From NCBI GenBank assembly GCA_905178155.1, contig CAJINV010000023.1:455610-519609 (forward strand): a DNA stretch of 64,000 bases, given 5' to 3'. Positions 24,087 through 35,780 of the stretch are shown piece after piece (within the stretch, counting starts at the first letter, position 1; every line of letters begins with the position of its first letter). The notes beneath the pieces were generated by a model. That model was given only the letters and a program-made list of their open reading frames with translations, was not told where the DNA came from and did not search any database. The stretch is from Amoebophrya sp. A120 (taxonomy: Eukaryota; Sar; Dinophyceae; Syndiniales; Amoebophryaceae). A program made the translations under genes and the position numbers.

Positions 24087-25093
24087 TATCAAAATGAAAA
24101 ATCCCCCCTCCCCATATTGAAAAGCTATGTTTCCGAAAATTTGTGTTGCTGATTTGAGGTCACAAATCACATGCGTCTTGCAAGAAGACAAGGGCAGAAG
24201 CTTCCGCCCCATTATGGTAGCGGTTTGCCATGCTGTTGGGCTTAAAGAGGAGCCGTTTGCCATGCTGAACAAGTAGACCCATACGCCCGCGCCTAGCCTG
24301 GGGATCTGGCCGCGATGCCTCTCTGCAATACGCAGCTGATTTGTGTACACAAATCCAGCATCAGAAATTCCGTGGTGATATGGGGAGGGGGGATTTTTCC
24401 TCTCAATACCACGACTTTTTTACTTCCTCGTAACGGGCATGGCCCGCTATAGGAATCTCTTGCTGCATGATATGCCTTGCAAATATCCTTGGATCATGTC
24501 TGGAAGATTCTGAGACTTGTCATGCGCGTTTTGCGTGAGCCATCATGCGCTAGCATCACAGAATTTGGAGGGCCTTCTGATGCGTTATAATTTCGCACGA
24601 CAAGCAAGGTCCACGCGAGAGAATAGGGTCCCCACGCTGGGGCCTTGCGCCCATCCCTAGTAGCGCTAGTGGGGCAAGGAGGTGCGGCATCGGGGCGGGC
24701 AGCGTCCTTCCCTCGCTTCACACCAGGGCGCGCGCACAGTGGCTCAATAGTGCGCGAAGCACTAGTGGGGCAAGGATGTTCGGCATCGGGGCGGGCGGCG
24801 TCCGCCCCTCGCCTCACACCAGGCGCGCGCAGAGCACTAGTGGGGGGGAGGGTGTCCACCCGTCATGGCCACCTGTCGCGGTCACCTGTCGCCCGGGGTA
24901 CGCGTTACCAGGGCCCGGAAGCCAAGCAATGTAAGTCAATAATGATGCCCCCCTCGTCGCCGCGTAGCAAAAATTGCATTCGCTTTGCTGCTCATGCAAT
25001 ACAGATTTTGACTTTTGGAATCCAAAGGCAGCGTCACAAGTTGCACTCTTCCAGACATCCAGGGATCATTATTATAAATATTTGCATTTTATA
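24087..25093. mobile_element. Two introners beside the doubtful small gene
   Basis: 24087-24408 is family C with perfect CCACG duplication. 24471-25093 is an A-variant of 623 bp (CATGA/CAACA), enlarged by GC-rich filler at about 24600-24880. That filler contains two diverged copies of a unit of about 110 bp beginning ACTAGTGGGGCAAGGA. Confidence 0.75.
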
Positions 25094-25201
25094 CAACAAG
25101 AATCTCACATGTTATTCAAGCCGGAGATTTATTGTGAAGCAAAAAGACCGTACCGGATCTGGTTCTGGCCTGGTGCTCTCGTCACACAGGAGGATCGGTA
25201 A
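24439..25201 (+). CDS. Doubtful small ORF, 44 residues
   Basis: Exons 24439-24470 and 25099-25201 join across the introner at 24471 to give 44 residues starting MARYRNLLLHEES and ending at TAA. The frame stays open upstream through the 24087 introner but without an ATG. No family is recognised. It could be a small protein, part of a longer gene with a start I missed, or the untranslated leader of the next gene at 25506. Confidence 0.22.
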
Positions 25202-25505
25202 AATCGAACCCATCAAGAGCAGCTCCACAAAACGATGGCAGAAGAATCTATTTCTCTGGCGGGTTGTACTAGATTGGTTTAGAGCCAGCGGAGCTGCAGG
25301 AGCCCTACTGTGTTGGAGTTCCGGATTATAGAAAAATTCGAGACCGAGTTCGAAAATTTTATGTCTATACTTTTCAAAGGTATAGAAGAAGAAGTCCAGT
25401 ACTAGATCTATGTGAAAATGCGCCAAAGCGATCGCAAACCCAAAATAGATTGAAATTTTTATTGTGGCATCCTAGATGAAATAGAAATCCGTCGTGGCTG
25501 CATCA

Positions 25506-28500
25506 ATGGGTGTGCCCGGTTCCGGAGGTTCCGGCCCGGGAAGGTCTGGCTCGGATGAGGCGGGACGACCCGGCTTTGGGTACCCTGTGTAAAAACGTCA
25601 CCACCCCAGAGTTATCATGCAGATTTGCAATGACAAGAACTGAACATTTGTGATGCGCACCCCCATGTCAACATGACTACAGGCATTTTCAATCGTGTTT
25701 GGGAATTTGTATATGCTCTAAACGGATAAGCAGATGGATTTGTAATGCGGCTGTCCTTGCTACCTTGCACTACCTTACGGACTGCAACCTGTCATGCGTG
25801 ATTCCCATAACTCCTAGGTTTGTGTTGCAAAGTCCCCATCTTGACTCTGGGGTGGGGACGTTTTTACTCAGGATATTGGGGCGCGTGTCGCCAAGGCTGT
25901 GCTGCTTTGCGTGTACATCTTCCTTGGCGTATCAACTAGAAAAATTCCCCCACCCCATATCGAAAACGAAATTTGTGATGGTCTATTTGAGTACACAAAT
26001 CGACTTGTAATGCTAGAAGGCCAAGAGCCGCAGTTATGGCCTCGTTTGCAGGCAATTTGTCATGCTGTTTCCCACTTCCAGTTGCTTCCTGTCATGCTGA
26101 AGATGCAAGGATATGGGGAGGGGGGATTTTTCTTCTTGATATGGCGCGTCTATGATGTTGTCCGTGGAGATCACGAAGAGCGTATGCGTTGCAAATATGC
26201 CTGGGTCTGGAAGAGGGTCACTTGTCATGCTACATCTGGATCGTGGAAAAATTTGTGTTGCATCATTGCCAAAAGAGGTCCACTTTTGAACAAGTTTACA
26301 GGCAGTTTCTCATGCAGAAAAGGCATGAAAAAGATCTCACAGAACCTATCATGCCAGGCCGTGCATGCCAGTCCGCGTGGGTCATGGAAAACCTGCATGA
26401 CAAACCTGGCAATCTTCCAGACCCAAACATTTTTGCATTTGATAGAGCGCGAAAACCAACAAAATTGAATACAGCACGCAACAGGCCGTCCTTATGAACT
26501 GCAAAAGTATCGTACTCGTACTAGACCACTACGCCGGCGTCCAGGACGCCGGCGATAGGTGGCCTAGTAAATCTAAACGCAACTACCAAGCAAACTAACA
26601 ACAAAGAGGAGAAAACTTGGAGAGCGTTGGGCTGAAGACTAGTCGGAAGAAGCCTGCTCTTGGGAATCTGCTAGCGGAAACGCGGCCACTATTCGAAGCC
26701 CTTCGGGCCGCGGTTTTAGCATGACAAAACGGGCCCGCACTTGCTACTGAAGCCTTTCACTAGTAGAGGCCCACATTAGTAGACGCGCGCGCCTTCGCTT
26801 GCGGGGCTTCTTCCTAACAAGCTCGCCCCCGCCCGACCCGGCCGTCGGCCTTGGCCTTGGCCTAATCCCCCGCTTTTGGGCTGCCCGCCTGATCTCTAGA
26901 GGAGGCCTCTCCCCAGATCTCTCCCCAGATCTCTCCCCAGATATCTCCCCAGATATCTCCCCAGATATCTCCCCAGATATATCCCCAGATATATCCCCAG
27001 ATATATCCCCAGATATATCCCCAGATATATCCCCAGATATATCCCCAGATATATCCCCAGATATATCCCCAGAGCGTTGTGAGTGCCCTTGCCCTTTTGG
27101 CGGGAAAGGCCGCCCTTTTCGTTTTGCATGCGTGCCGAGTTTCATCGCCCCCCCCTACCCCCCCAAATGGGGCCGGTGTTTGGGTGTAGCCGGAATAGGC
27201 CTGCCAAAAACCGGCCGGACCGCCCGCAGGGAGGACACACCTGCAGGATTTTTGTTCCCCGCGATGCCATTTTTTTCTTACGCGTGTTCACTTAGAAGCT
27301 TCCCTTAGGGGCTCCCTTAAGGAAAGTTTCTAGATGCCCTTTTTTCTAGAATTCTTTTTCTAAGGGCGCCCCTATAATCTATAAGGGCTAAAAATCCGAG
27401 TAAAAATTCTATAGTTCTATTTTATAAATGCATTACAAATTTCCTCAGCATGAGAAATAAAATTGGTAATGCTGATTTGCCTTCAGAAAAAAATTTGTGA
27501 TGCAAGACTTGCATTTATACGAGTGCGATGCTTTTGCATTGGATAGTCCTGGCGATCGAGGCACTGAAACTCGCAATTTGCTACCTACTCATTCACTATC
27601 AAATGCAAAGCTGTCTGGGTCTGGAAGGTTGAACCTGTATTGCATGTTTCGCAATTCTAAAAAACCTGTATTGCATAAGCAGCAAATAAAGCGCCACATT
27701 TTCGTGATGTTACAAAAGCGCAGTTTGTCATGCGTTCTGCGCATGAGAATAAAGCGTTTGAAACATTTGTCATGCTGCGCTGCACTTACGGGCGCAGTCA
27801 ATCATGACCATTCAGCATTACAAGTGTCCAGACATCCAGGGATATTTGCAATCCATATTCACTTCGGGCCCGCAATCCTCCACAGTTTCGACGCCGACGG
27901 AGGGTCGTCTACTTACGAGTTCGACAAGGATCAAACTTCGTGGCGAAACTGGTTTCGATACGGCGGCCCTGCCTTGTGTTACGTATCAAATGCAAAAATG
28001 TCTGGGTCTGGAAGATTCCGAGATTTGTCATGCAGTTTTTCCAAGCTCCCCCACGTCTGGAATGCAGGGCCTAGCATCACAGGTTCTGCAGCTCCTTGGT
28101 GATGCGTATTCTGCATGAGAAATGCCCTCTCAGCATGGCCAGAAGTAGGGACCTTTTGCACGTTATGCATCACAGATCTCTGTGGGATCCGAAACACGCA
28201 TCACAAGTTCGGATCCTTCCAGACCCAGACATTTTTACATTTGATATTACGCACTGCAGAACAACGTGAACATCTACGCCATTTCCCTGCTCGGCGCGCA
28301 CGTTTTTTCTCTTTTGTGCTATGGATCGCAAAAATGTCCGCGTCTGGAAGATTGCAGCTTGTAATGCTGTCTTTGGATTCCAAAAAAATCTGTATTGCAT
28401 GAGCAGCAACTGGACTCCAGTTTGTGTTACGCGGAGAGGGCATTTCCCATGCGGAATAGGCATTAGGGAGCCCTCTAAAAATCTGCGTTGCTAGATCATG

Positions 28501-31500
28501 CATTAGAGGCATCAATGATCATACAAAATATGCATGACAAGTCTGCATTCTTCCAGACCCAGACACTTTTGCATTTGATCTGTGCAACGGCAAGCTGATG
28601 TTTTCCGCCGTGTTTGCAAGGGTTATCAAATGTAAAAATGTCTGGGTCTGGAAGGATGCAAGGTTTGTCATGCAGGTTTTCCGTGACCCATGAGGTCTGG
28701 AATGCGAGACCCAGCATGACAGATTCTCTGAGGTCTCTCGCATGCCTTTCCTGCAGGAGAAACTCCCTCTCAACTTGGTCAAAAGCGGACAGCTTTTGGT
28801 ATTGACGCAACAAAGATTTTTGCATCATTCAGATCTAGCATGACAAGTTTTAATCTTCCAGACCCAGACATTTTTACAATCCATAAGGGTGTTGCTCAAG
28901 CAGAAGTTCTCCGAGGTCCAGTGGTTGGCCATTTTTCTGCTGCTCCTTTCCATCGTCATCTCGCAGATGATATCAAATGCAAATGCGTCTGGGTCTGGGA
29001 CGAGATTGCGAGATTTGTCATGCTAGTCTGGCATGACTCTGAACTCTGTATTGCGTGCCCGCGAAGGGGTCCTCTTGTCTGTAGTCATGCAAACACGCAA
29101 TTTCTCATGCGGAGTGCGCAACTCTAAACCACGGAAAAACTTGTCGTGCTGAGGAGCGCATCACAGTGTTCTGACTATTCCCTCCCCTGCATCACAAGTT
29201 TCCAGACCCAGACATATTTGCAGTGCATAGATGAAATTTTTGCTCCAGATCGGCACCGAAACTTGCCCGCTGCAGCGGCTTCTGCGTGATATGGCGTTCT
29301 CAAATGTTACATTCTCAACTGTTACATGAGTTTGTAATGCAAGGACGGCAAAAAGTGAATGGGGGAAGCTTGCGCCTTTTGCATTACAGATTTGGCACTG
29401 ATTTACATGCTGTTTAGCCCCTTCGGAGATTTGTCATGCGAAGCAGCTTAATGGTGGCGATCTTGGACTTGGTGGCAAATTTGCATGACAAATCATGTAA
29501 GAATGTAGCATTTGAGAATCCCATACGTGAGGTGGATAATTTGGATCTTTTCTATAGTTCTGCTGCAGGAACTGGAACTGGAACTACACCATCATCAACG
29601 GACCACGACCACGACCACATCGACAGTTCCTCTTATTTCCCGTTTTATTTTTCCCGCAATTTTTTCCATCCCCTTCACTCTTCCCTCGGGGAAGTTGTAC
29701 ATGAACTAGCTCCATCATCAACGACAAGAAATCTCGACGTTCTTCAGAGTTCTTCTGTGGAGGTTGTCGTGCCCACAAGAACATCAATAAACCCCGCCGC
29801 TGCACCAGCGCTCGCCTCTTCATCTTCTCTGATGTTGTCACCAGCAGTGGCACGACTAGCGGAAGGAGGTAGTTCTCTAATAACTGCAGCTACTACCGCC
29901 GGGATCACAATGCTGGCAAACAGGAGTGCAGCACCCCGCCGTCTCCTGCCGACTACACGACAGCACGGCGAGCAGCCGGAAGGTACAAGTAAAACTACAA
30001 GTTTATTTTCTGAGGAAATACAACCACTCAGCGGAGGTGGAACGACAGAAGAGGAGTTAGCTTGGTGGCCTTTCTTGGAGCTTGGTGGCCTTTCTTGGAG
30101 GGGTAGTCTGGTGGAGGCGTGCGCCCTGAACAAGAGGGCGGAGTGCCTCCGAAAAGTAGCGAGCTGGAATAAGCTTAAATGGCGAGCACGCCGCGAGACT
30201 CGCACGTGCATGCGAAGTAGACAACTGGCACAGAAAGACTTTCGCTGCTTTGGCTGCAAGCACGTCCACGGCGCTACAAAGGTGCCGCACCTGTTGCCCG
30301 CGCGCGGGCGCTGTGTGAAGTTGCGGCCACCCTAGGTGGCCGCCTACGTTAAGGCGTGGCGCCGCGCCCCCCCCGGGGGACGCAGAGCGGCGCATTCACT
30401 TTGAACAGCCGCCCTGGTCTGCAGAGAGTCAAAAGACTTGCAGACCATAAGCTTTAGGCCCCAGCTGGCTTCGCTCCTACTTTAAGACACAGGCACTGCG
30501 CGCAGGCGGGCGAACTGCATTGGGGGGGCGGTTCCGGTAGAGGTTCAGGGAGAGGGTCCGGGAGAGGGTCGGGGAGAGGGTCAGAGAGGTTCCGGGAGAG
30601 GGTCCGGGAAAGGTTCGGAGAGGGTCGCGAAGAGGGTCCGGGAGAGGGTCGGAGAGGTCCCGAGAGGGTCCGCCGAGAGGTAGAGTAGAGGTTCCCGGAG
30701 AGGGTCGCGGTAGAGGGTCGCATAGAGGGTCGCCCTATATTGTGGAACCTCTCCGACCCTCTATGCGACCCTCTACCGCGACCCTCTACTCTCATGATTG
30801 CCAAACTCGTCATGATTGCTCTTTCCAAAAATGTCCGCCACTGTCGTTCCTCGCTGATGACCATGCCTTCCAATCCCCCTTTTTTTTATCCAACAAAAAG
30901 CTTTGTTTTGGGCTAGTCAGCTTGGACGCCAGGGCACAAGGAGACAGGTATAGTGACACAGCCGCCAAGACATAGCAGAGGCGAACGGAGTCGAAGACAG
31001 CGCCAGCCTCTTGGGTGCCCGCTTTCTTTGCGTAGCAAGATCGTGCGCACCCTGGCTGTGTCTTCCCAAGCGTGACGGGGTGGAGCGATTACGTACCTAC
31101 GAGGATGAGGAGCCTCGGCTTGCTAATACATCATTGCGGACGGCCCCGCATTGATGTCGGACAAGTCCCGAAGACGCATGTTGATCACGTTGAACCGCGG
31201 CGGAGGAGGAGATGAGCAGAGACCTAACTTAATCCTCCTTGAACACTAGGATCTGCACTACTTCTCTTTGCTTATGGTTTATAGTTGATCTCATACTAAA
31301 AAAAAGGTGGAACGACAGAAGAGGAGTTAGCTCGTGCCAAAGGTGGAGGACGTAGAAGAACTTCTTCTCCAGCCGGTGCAAAGAAACAAGGAGAAGAGGA
31401 GAAATTTGATGAGCAGGTTTCTCCACGTTTTTATCAACTACCCTCGTCCTCCGCGACGAAGTGGAGCGAGACGAGCTCCAATAGTAAAAGTAAAACCAGG

Positions 31501-34500
31501 ACGAGAGATGGTACGGCTAGCAGAACAACAGGAGAACAGCCGGGCAGCACAAAAAGCATCGGAGGTAGTAGAAGTACAGCGACGCTAATATCAAATAGCG
31601 TCGTCGACGAGGTGCAAGAACAGCCTGCAAATTATAACTCCTCGCCAGCTTTTGTCGGAGAAGATGTTGTATCAAGTGCAAAAGTATCGTACTCGTAGTA
31701 ATTGCATTTATGCATTACAAATCTCTTTCTCAAGGTCAATCAGCATTGCAAATTCAATTTGTAATGCTGGGGGAATTTGTAATGCAATTTATACTAGTAC
31801 GATGCTTTGCATTGCATATGTTGTTTCTGGGCGCCGCCGCGTAGCCGCGGAGGTATCAAATGCAAAAATGTCTGGGTCTGGAAGAATGCAACTTGTGATG
31901 CTGAATTTGGATTCCAAAAAAATCTGTATTGCATGAGCAGCAAAGGGAATGTAATTTCTGCTACGCGGAGAGGGCATTTGTCATGCGGAATAGGCATTGC
32001 GAAGCCCTCAAAAAATCTGTGGTGCTAGGGCATGCATCACAGACATCATTGCCCATGCAAAACATGCATGACATTGTCATGACAAGTCTCAGAATCTTCC
32101 AGACCCAGACACTTTTGCATTTGATAGGAGGACGCTGATGGCAAAGGTGAAAGTAAGGAGCATATTAAGCAGGATAAGAATCCCATGCAGGGAAAAAAGT
32201 GTTAATACAGTTACACGTTTGCAATGCAGTTGAATGCAGCATCACAATAAGTTTGCCTCGCATGACGGAGAAAACTTGTAAAAATGCAGAGATCATAAGG
32301 CAAAGCTATACACACACGAAACGAGACTCGCAAGCATTTTGCGCATAACAGAGGTCGTCTGTCTATGTCTTGCGTGTTTTGCATACACTTCTACGTGTGT
32401 AGTAAGTGTAACATTTTTTTCTTTGCATAAATACTCAGCAGCAGGACCACGAGGTCGTCCACCACGGAGGTGCTGATGCACCGGACAACAGGCAAAAGCA
32501 AGAACATATCATAACGCAGCTGCAGGAGCCATTAACAAAGAACTACGAGCAGGGACCCGGCGCCGGCCGCGACGGGAAAATAAAAAGTCCCGCCGGTTCC
32601 ACCTCCCCGCGGGACGAAGATCGCGAGGAAGTTGCAAACTTGCTCTTGGGGCTTCCTCTCCTACTCGTTTCCACCGTTCTCTCCGGGTTCTATGCTGAGC
32701 AAAAACGCGGCCCACGCCCCAGAGTCGAGTAGATCCGGGTTTTGCAACACAAATCCAGGAGTTTTGGGAGTGATGCATGACAAGTTTGTCTTTGTAGTGT
32801 AGTGCAGGCTAGCAAGCGCAAACGCATCACAAAGCCGTCTCCTTATCCTGTTTCGAGCATCAGAAATTCCAAAACACGATTGCAAGAAATGCTTCTCATG
32901 CAGATGCGCCTTACAAATGTGCCGCTCATTGGAATTCTGCATTACAACTCTGGGCGGGCGGTGGTGGCGTTTTTACAAATGATAGGCTCGCGGGCATCCT
33001 CAACGAGTGGCTATTGAAAGCGGTCGACGAGTATGACATGCTCATTTGTGTTGCATGACGAGCATGACAGACTCGGACAACATTCCACTTTCTGCAATAC
33101 AAATTTCGCCAGATACAACTTGTAGTGCGGTTTGGGACCACTCCGGAACTTGTCATGCGCAATCCTATCAGAGTTGGCTACATAATGCACCTCTTGCATC
33201 ACAGATTTCGATATTCTATGGTAACCGATTTGAGATTGTAACAGCACTTGAGCAGGTTATAACGAGGACGTGACTTTTTTGCGCAAAAATGTGTATACCT
33301 ACCAGTGGGGCTGCCTCTTCAACTCCGGCGCGGCGGTCCTGCCCCTGCTTTACCAGGCTTGGGGTGCGTATGAACTGCAAAAGTATCGCACTCGTATTTT
33401 TGCAATCATGCATGACAAATCGTTTTGTTACAGGTACATCCGCATTACAAATTTTGTTTCTCATGCGGAGAAAATTTGTAATGCATTTCTAGGAGTATCA
33501 GATACTTTTGCAGTTCATAGTGCGGCCACATCAACAACTCCAGCATCTCCTGCAGCAATTCTATATCAAATGCAAAAATCCCTGGATGTCTGGAAGAGTG
33601 CTCGACTTGTCATGCAGCTTTTCCATCACCCATGACGTCTGGAATGCAGGACCTAGCATGACAGATTCTGTGCGATCTCTCTCATGCCTATCCTGTCGAT
33701 GAGAAACTCCCTCCCGACTTGGTCAACAAAACTGGACGACTTTTGGTAATCATGCAACACAGATTTTTGCATGCTTCAGATTTAGCATGACAAGTTGCAT
33801 TCTTCCAGACATCCAGGGACTTTTACATTTGATATTCTAGTACCCGGTCGTAGTTCCCAGACTGGAGGACCTCCCGCGGCGGGTCGTGACCAAGAACCCG
33901 AGCAGGAGCTTCAGCCCTACTTAGTGAATTTACCCGGTACCGCGTGGCCCTACATTTTGACCAATGTCGCCCTGGGCCTCAGCGTGAGTGGCATCCTGAT
34001 ATGAATTGCAAAAGTATCGTACTCGTATAAATGCATATACAAATTTCCTCAGCATGAGAAATAAAATTTGTAATGCAGATCTGCCTTGGGAACAAGATCT
34101 GTAATGCAAGACTTGCATTTATACGAGTGCGATACTTTCGCACAGGATACCTGAAGTATTACGACAACATCGTGAAAAATTTCGCGAACGTCGGGGTGAT
34201 GTTGCTGGTGAGCTTCGTCTATCAACTGCAAATAGGTCTGGGTTAACTGGAAGGATGCGAACTTGTCATGCACGTTTTGCATGAGCCATGATCGATCTGT
34301 GACGTAGTACGCCCTAGCATCAGAGAGTTTTTTAGGGCGTCCTCTTGATGCCTATCCCGCACTACAAATGCCCACCTCTTCGCGTATCAAGAGTTGGACT
34401 CCTTCTGCGGCTCATGCAATACAGATTTTTTTAGAATCCAAACCCAGCATCACAAGTTGCACTCTTCTAGACATCCAGGGATGCTTGCATTTGATATCGT

Positions 34501-35229
34501 CTCCTGGCTCGTGTTCGCGAAGAAAATTGACGCGGGCTTCGTGTTATATGAAAATGAAAAATCCCCCCTCCCCATACCGAAAGGGAGATTTGTGTAGCAT
34601 GATTTGTGACCACAAATCATGTTGTCATGCTAGAAGGGAAGAGATGCGGATTGTAGTGCTGGCTGGCGTAGGAAAGCCTTGCGCCTTTAGCATGACACAA
34701 AGCAACTGGAAACGGAAAACAGCATGACAAATTGCCTGCAAACGAGGGAGCAGCTGCGTCTCTTGGCCTTCTAGCAACACAATTCGATTTGTGTACTCAA
34801 ATACAGCAACACAAATTTCATTTTGGATATGGGGAGGGGGGATTTGTCCTCACAATATGTTAGGATTTTTAGTCTACACCGTGGCCAGCTACGAGTACGT
34901 CCGATTCCCCGAGGATCCGGAAGCAGCGATGAAAAAAAATAGGAAAACCGACCACGAACCTGTCCCAACCGCCGAGGAGGCAGTCGACGAGGAGGAGGAC
35001 GACAGCCAAGTAATAATATGAATTGCAAAACAAGTATCGTACTCGTCCTCGTCGTATAAATGCATTACAAATTATTTCCTCAGCACGAGAAATGGAATTC
35101 GTCATGCTGATTTGCCTTGGCAACAAGATTTGTAATGCAAGTAGACTTGCATTTTTTATACGAGTGCGATACTTTTCTTGCACGGGATAAATAGAAGTGG
35201 ACGTCGAGGACTCGGTATCCGACAAGTAG
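25506..35229 (+). CDS. SLC35A-type nucleotide-sugar transporter with very long cytosolic loop
   Basis: Exons: 25506-25580, 25881-25929, 26147-26182, 26450-26492, 27551-27596, 27863-27983, 28252-28319, 28586-28623, 28891-28970, 29235-29289, 29531-30062, 31333-31669, 31824-31853, 32132-32183, 32435-32690, 32990-33031, 33267-33368, 33525-33563, 33840-33999, 34155-34219, 34502-34546, 34863-35016, 35195-35229; 819 residues. A TAG in frame lies 24 bases before the ATG. SLC35A features: YSTQQAVLAIEALKLAICYL, YGGPALCYALQNNVNIYAIS, FSEVQWLAIFLLLLSIVIS, LVSTVLSGFAGILNEWLLKA, and KYYDNIVKNFANVGVMLLVS. About 380 residues of Ser/Thr-rich loop (205-585) separate the halves; typical members have about 330 residues in total. 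A 1270-bp insertion in that loop (30063-31332) must also be removed to keep the frame. Likely a Golgi antiporter, substrate unknown. Confidence 0.8.
26521..27424 (-). mobile_element. Non-autonomous Helitron-like element, copy 2 (reversed)
   Basis: Read on the minus strand it ends with the same 23-base hairpin (26532-26554) and CTAG (26521-26524), followed by host T. Its other end begins TAAAATAG, as in copy 1. It carries the reversed 12-bp array (26910-27075) and the shared block near 27130-27220, but is about 550 bp shorter than copy 1. Confidence 0.6.
26910..27075. repeat. CCCCAGATATAT-type 12-bp tandem array
   Basis: About 13 units, very regular in the second half, reverse complement of the array at 14438-14595. 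Confidence 0.9.
30035..31332. mobile_element. Exonic insertion with 28-bp direct repeats and A tract
   Basis: The 28-bp sequence at 30035-30062 recurs at 31305-31332 (AGGTGGAACGACAGAAGAGG at its start). Between them lie 1242 bp ending in a run of A. Reading through stops at 30333-30335 and shifts frame (1270 is not a multiple of three); removing one repeat and the insert restores an open frame through exon 31333-31669. It has no introner ends. Contents: a tandem 20-bp duplication (CTTGGTGGCCTTTCTTGGAG) at its start, a GGGAGAGGGTC array (30530-30740) and a fold-back near 30700-30790. A long duplication plus A tract fits target-primed retroposition; whether it is spliced is unknown. Confidence 0.7.
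30530..30790. repeat. GAGAGGGTC purine array with terminal fold-back
   Basis: Degenerate 11-12 bp purine units end in a near-perfect inverted repeat: GGTAGAGGGTCGCATAGAGG near 30710 faces its complement near 30765. Part of the exonic insertion. Confidence 0.8.
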
Positions 35230-35510
35230 GAAAAGCTCGCTGTGTATCAAATGCAAAAATGTCTGGGTCTGCAAGGTTGGAATTTGTGATGCTAACTTTG
35301 GATGCTAAAAAAATCTGTATTGCATGACCAGCAAGAGGATCCCAGTTTATGCTACGCGGGGAGGGCATTTGTCATGCGGGGTAGGCATCAGGAAGGCCTC
35401 TAAAAATATGTGATGCTAGATCATGCATTACAGACATCTGAGTCATGCAAAATATGCATGACAAACCTGGAAAGCTTCCAGACCCAGACACTTTTGCAAT
35501 GCATACTGTG

Positions 35511-35780
35511 GCTCCTGTGGCTTATATGACTAGCAGTTTTAACAACTGCAGCTGCACCCTTGAAAATGTATATAATATCTTCCTACTTCTACACAGAATA
35601 GTTGTGTATCAGGTAATATTCAATGTTGTAGCGGGAGGCTATACGGTAATCCGTATGCGGAATGGTTGATATTTAAAAAAATACAAAAAAAAGGCGCGCA
35701 AAATAAATTATTTACAGCTTTCGGCAAATACAACTTTGTTGATGACCTGATATTCTTTCGCGACGTGTCAGGTTCCTGTT
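35511..35780. other. Spacer after the 3'-UTR introner
   Basis: AT-rich, no supported frame; probably the distal 3' UTR and transcript end of the transporter gene. Confidence 0.4.

Larger units (their letters stand above)
26493..27545. mobile_element. Composite family-B introner with reversed Helitron-like element
   Basis: A family-B introner with perfect GTCCT duplication, 1053 bp instead of about 150. The added element sits at the same internal position as in the composite at 13634, relative to the host element read in the opposite direction. Confidence 0.85.
25581..35505. mobile_element. 22 introners in the long-loop SLC35A gene
   Basis: 25581-25875 D TTGGG; 25930-26141 C TGGCG; 26183-26444 A GAGCG; 26493-27545 B composite GTCCT; 27597-27857 A TTCAC; 27984-28246 A TTACG; 28320-28580 A TGTGC; 28624-28885 A AGGGT; 28971-29229 A GATGA; 29290-29525 E CGTGA; 31670-31818 B TGTTG; 31854-32126 A GGAGG; 32184-32429 F-type AATCC/AATAC; 32691-32984 D GGTTC/GGCTC; 33032-33261 I, left end short, ACGAG; 33369-33519 B GTGCG; 33564-33834 A TTCTA; 34000-34149 B CCTGA; 34220-34496 A TCGTC; 34547-34857 C TGTTA; 35017-35189 B AATAA/AATAG; 35245-35505 A CTGTG, after the stop codon in the 3' UTR. 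Confidence 0.9.

Noticed and set aside
29436-30335. Single 299-codon ORF as an independent gene
   Set aside because: Its start lies in an E-family introner and its end in the exonic insertion; the middle is the loop exon of the SLC35A gene.
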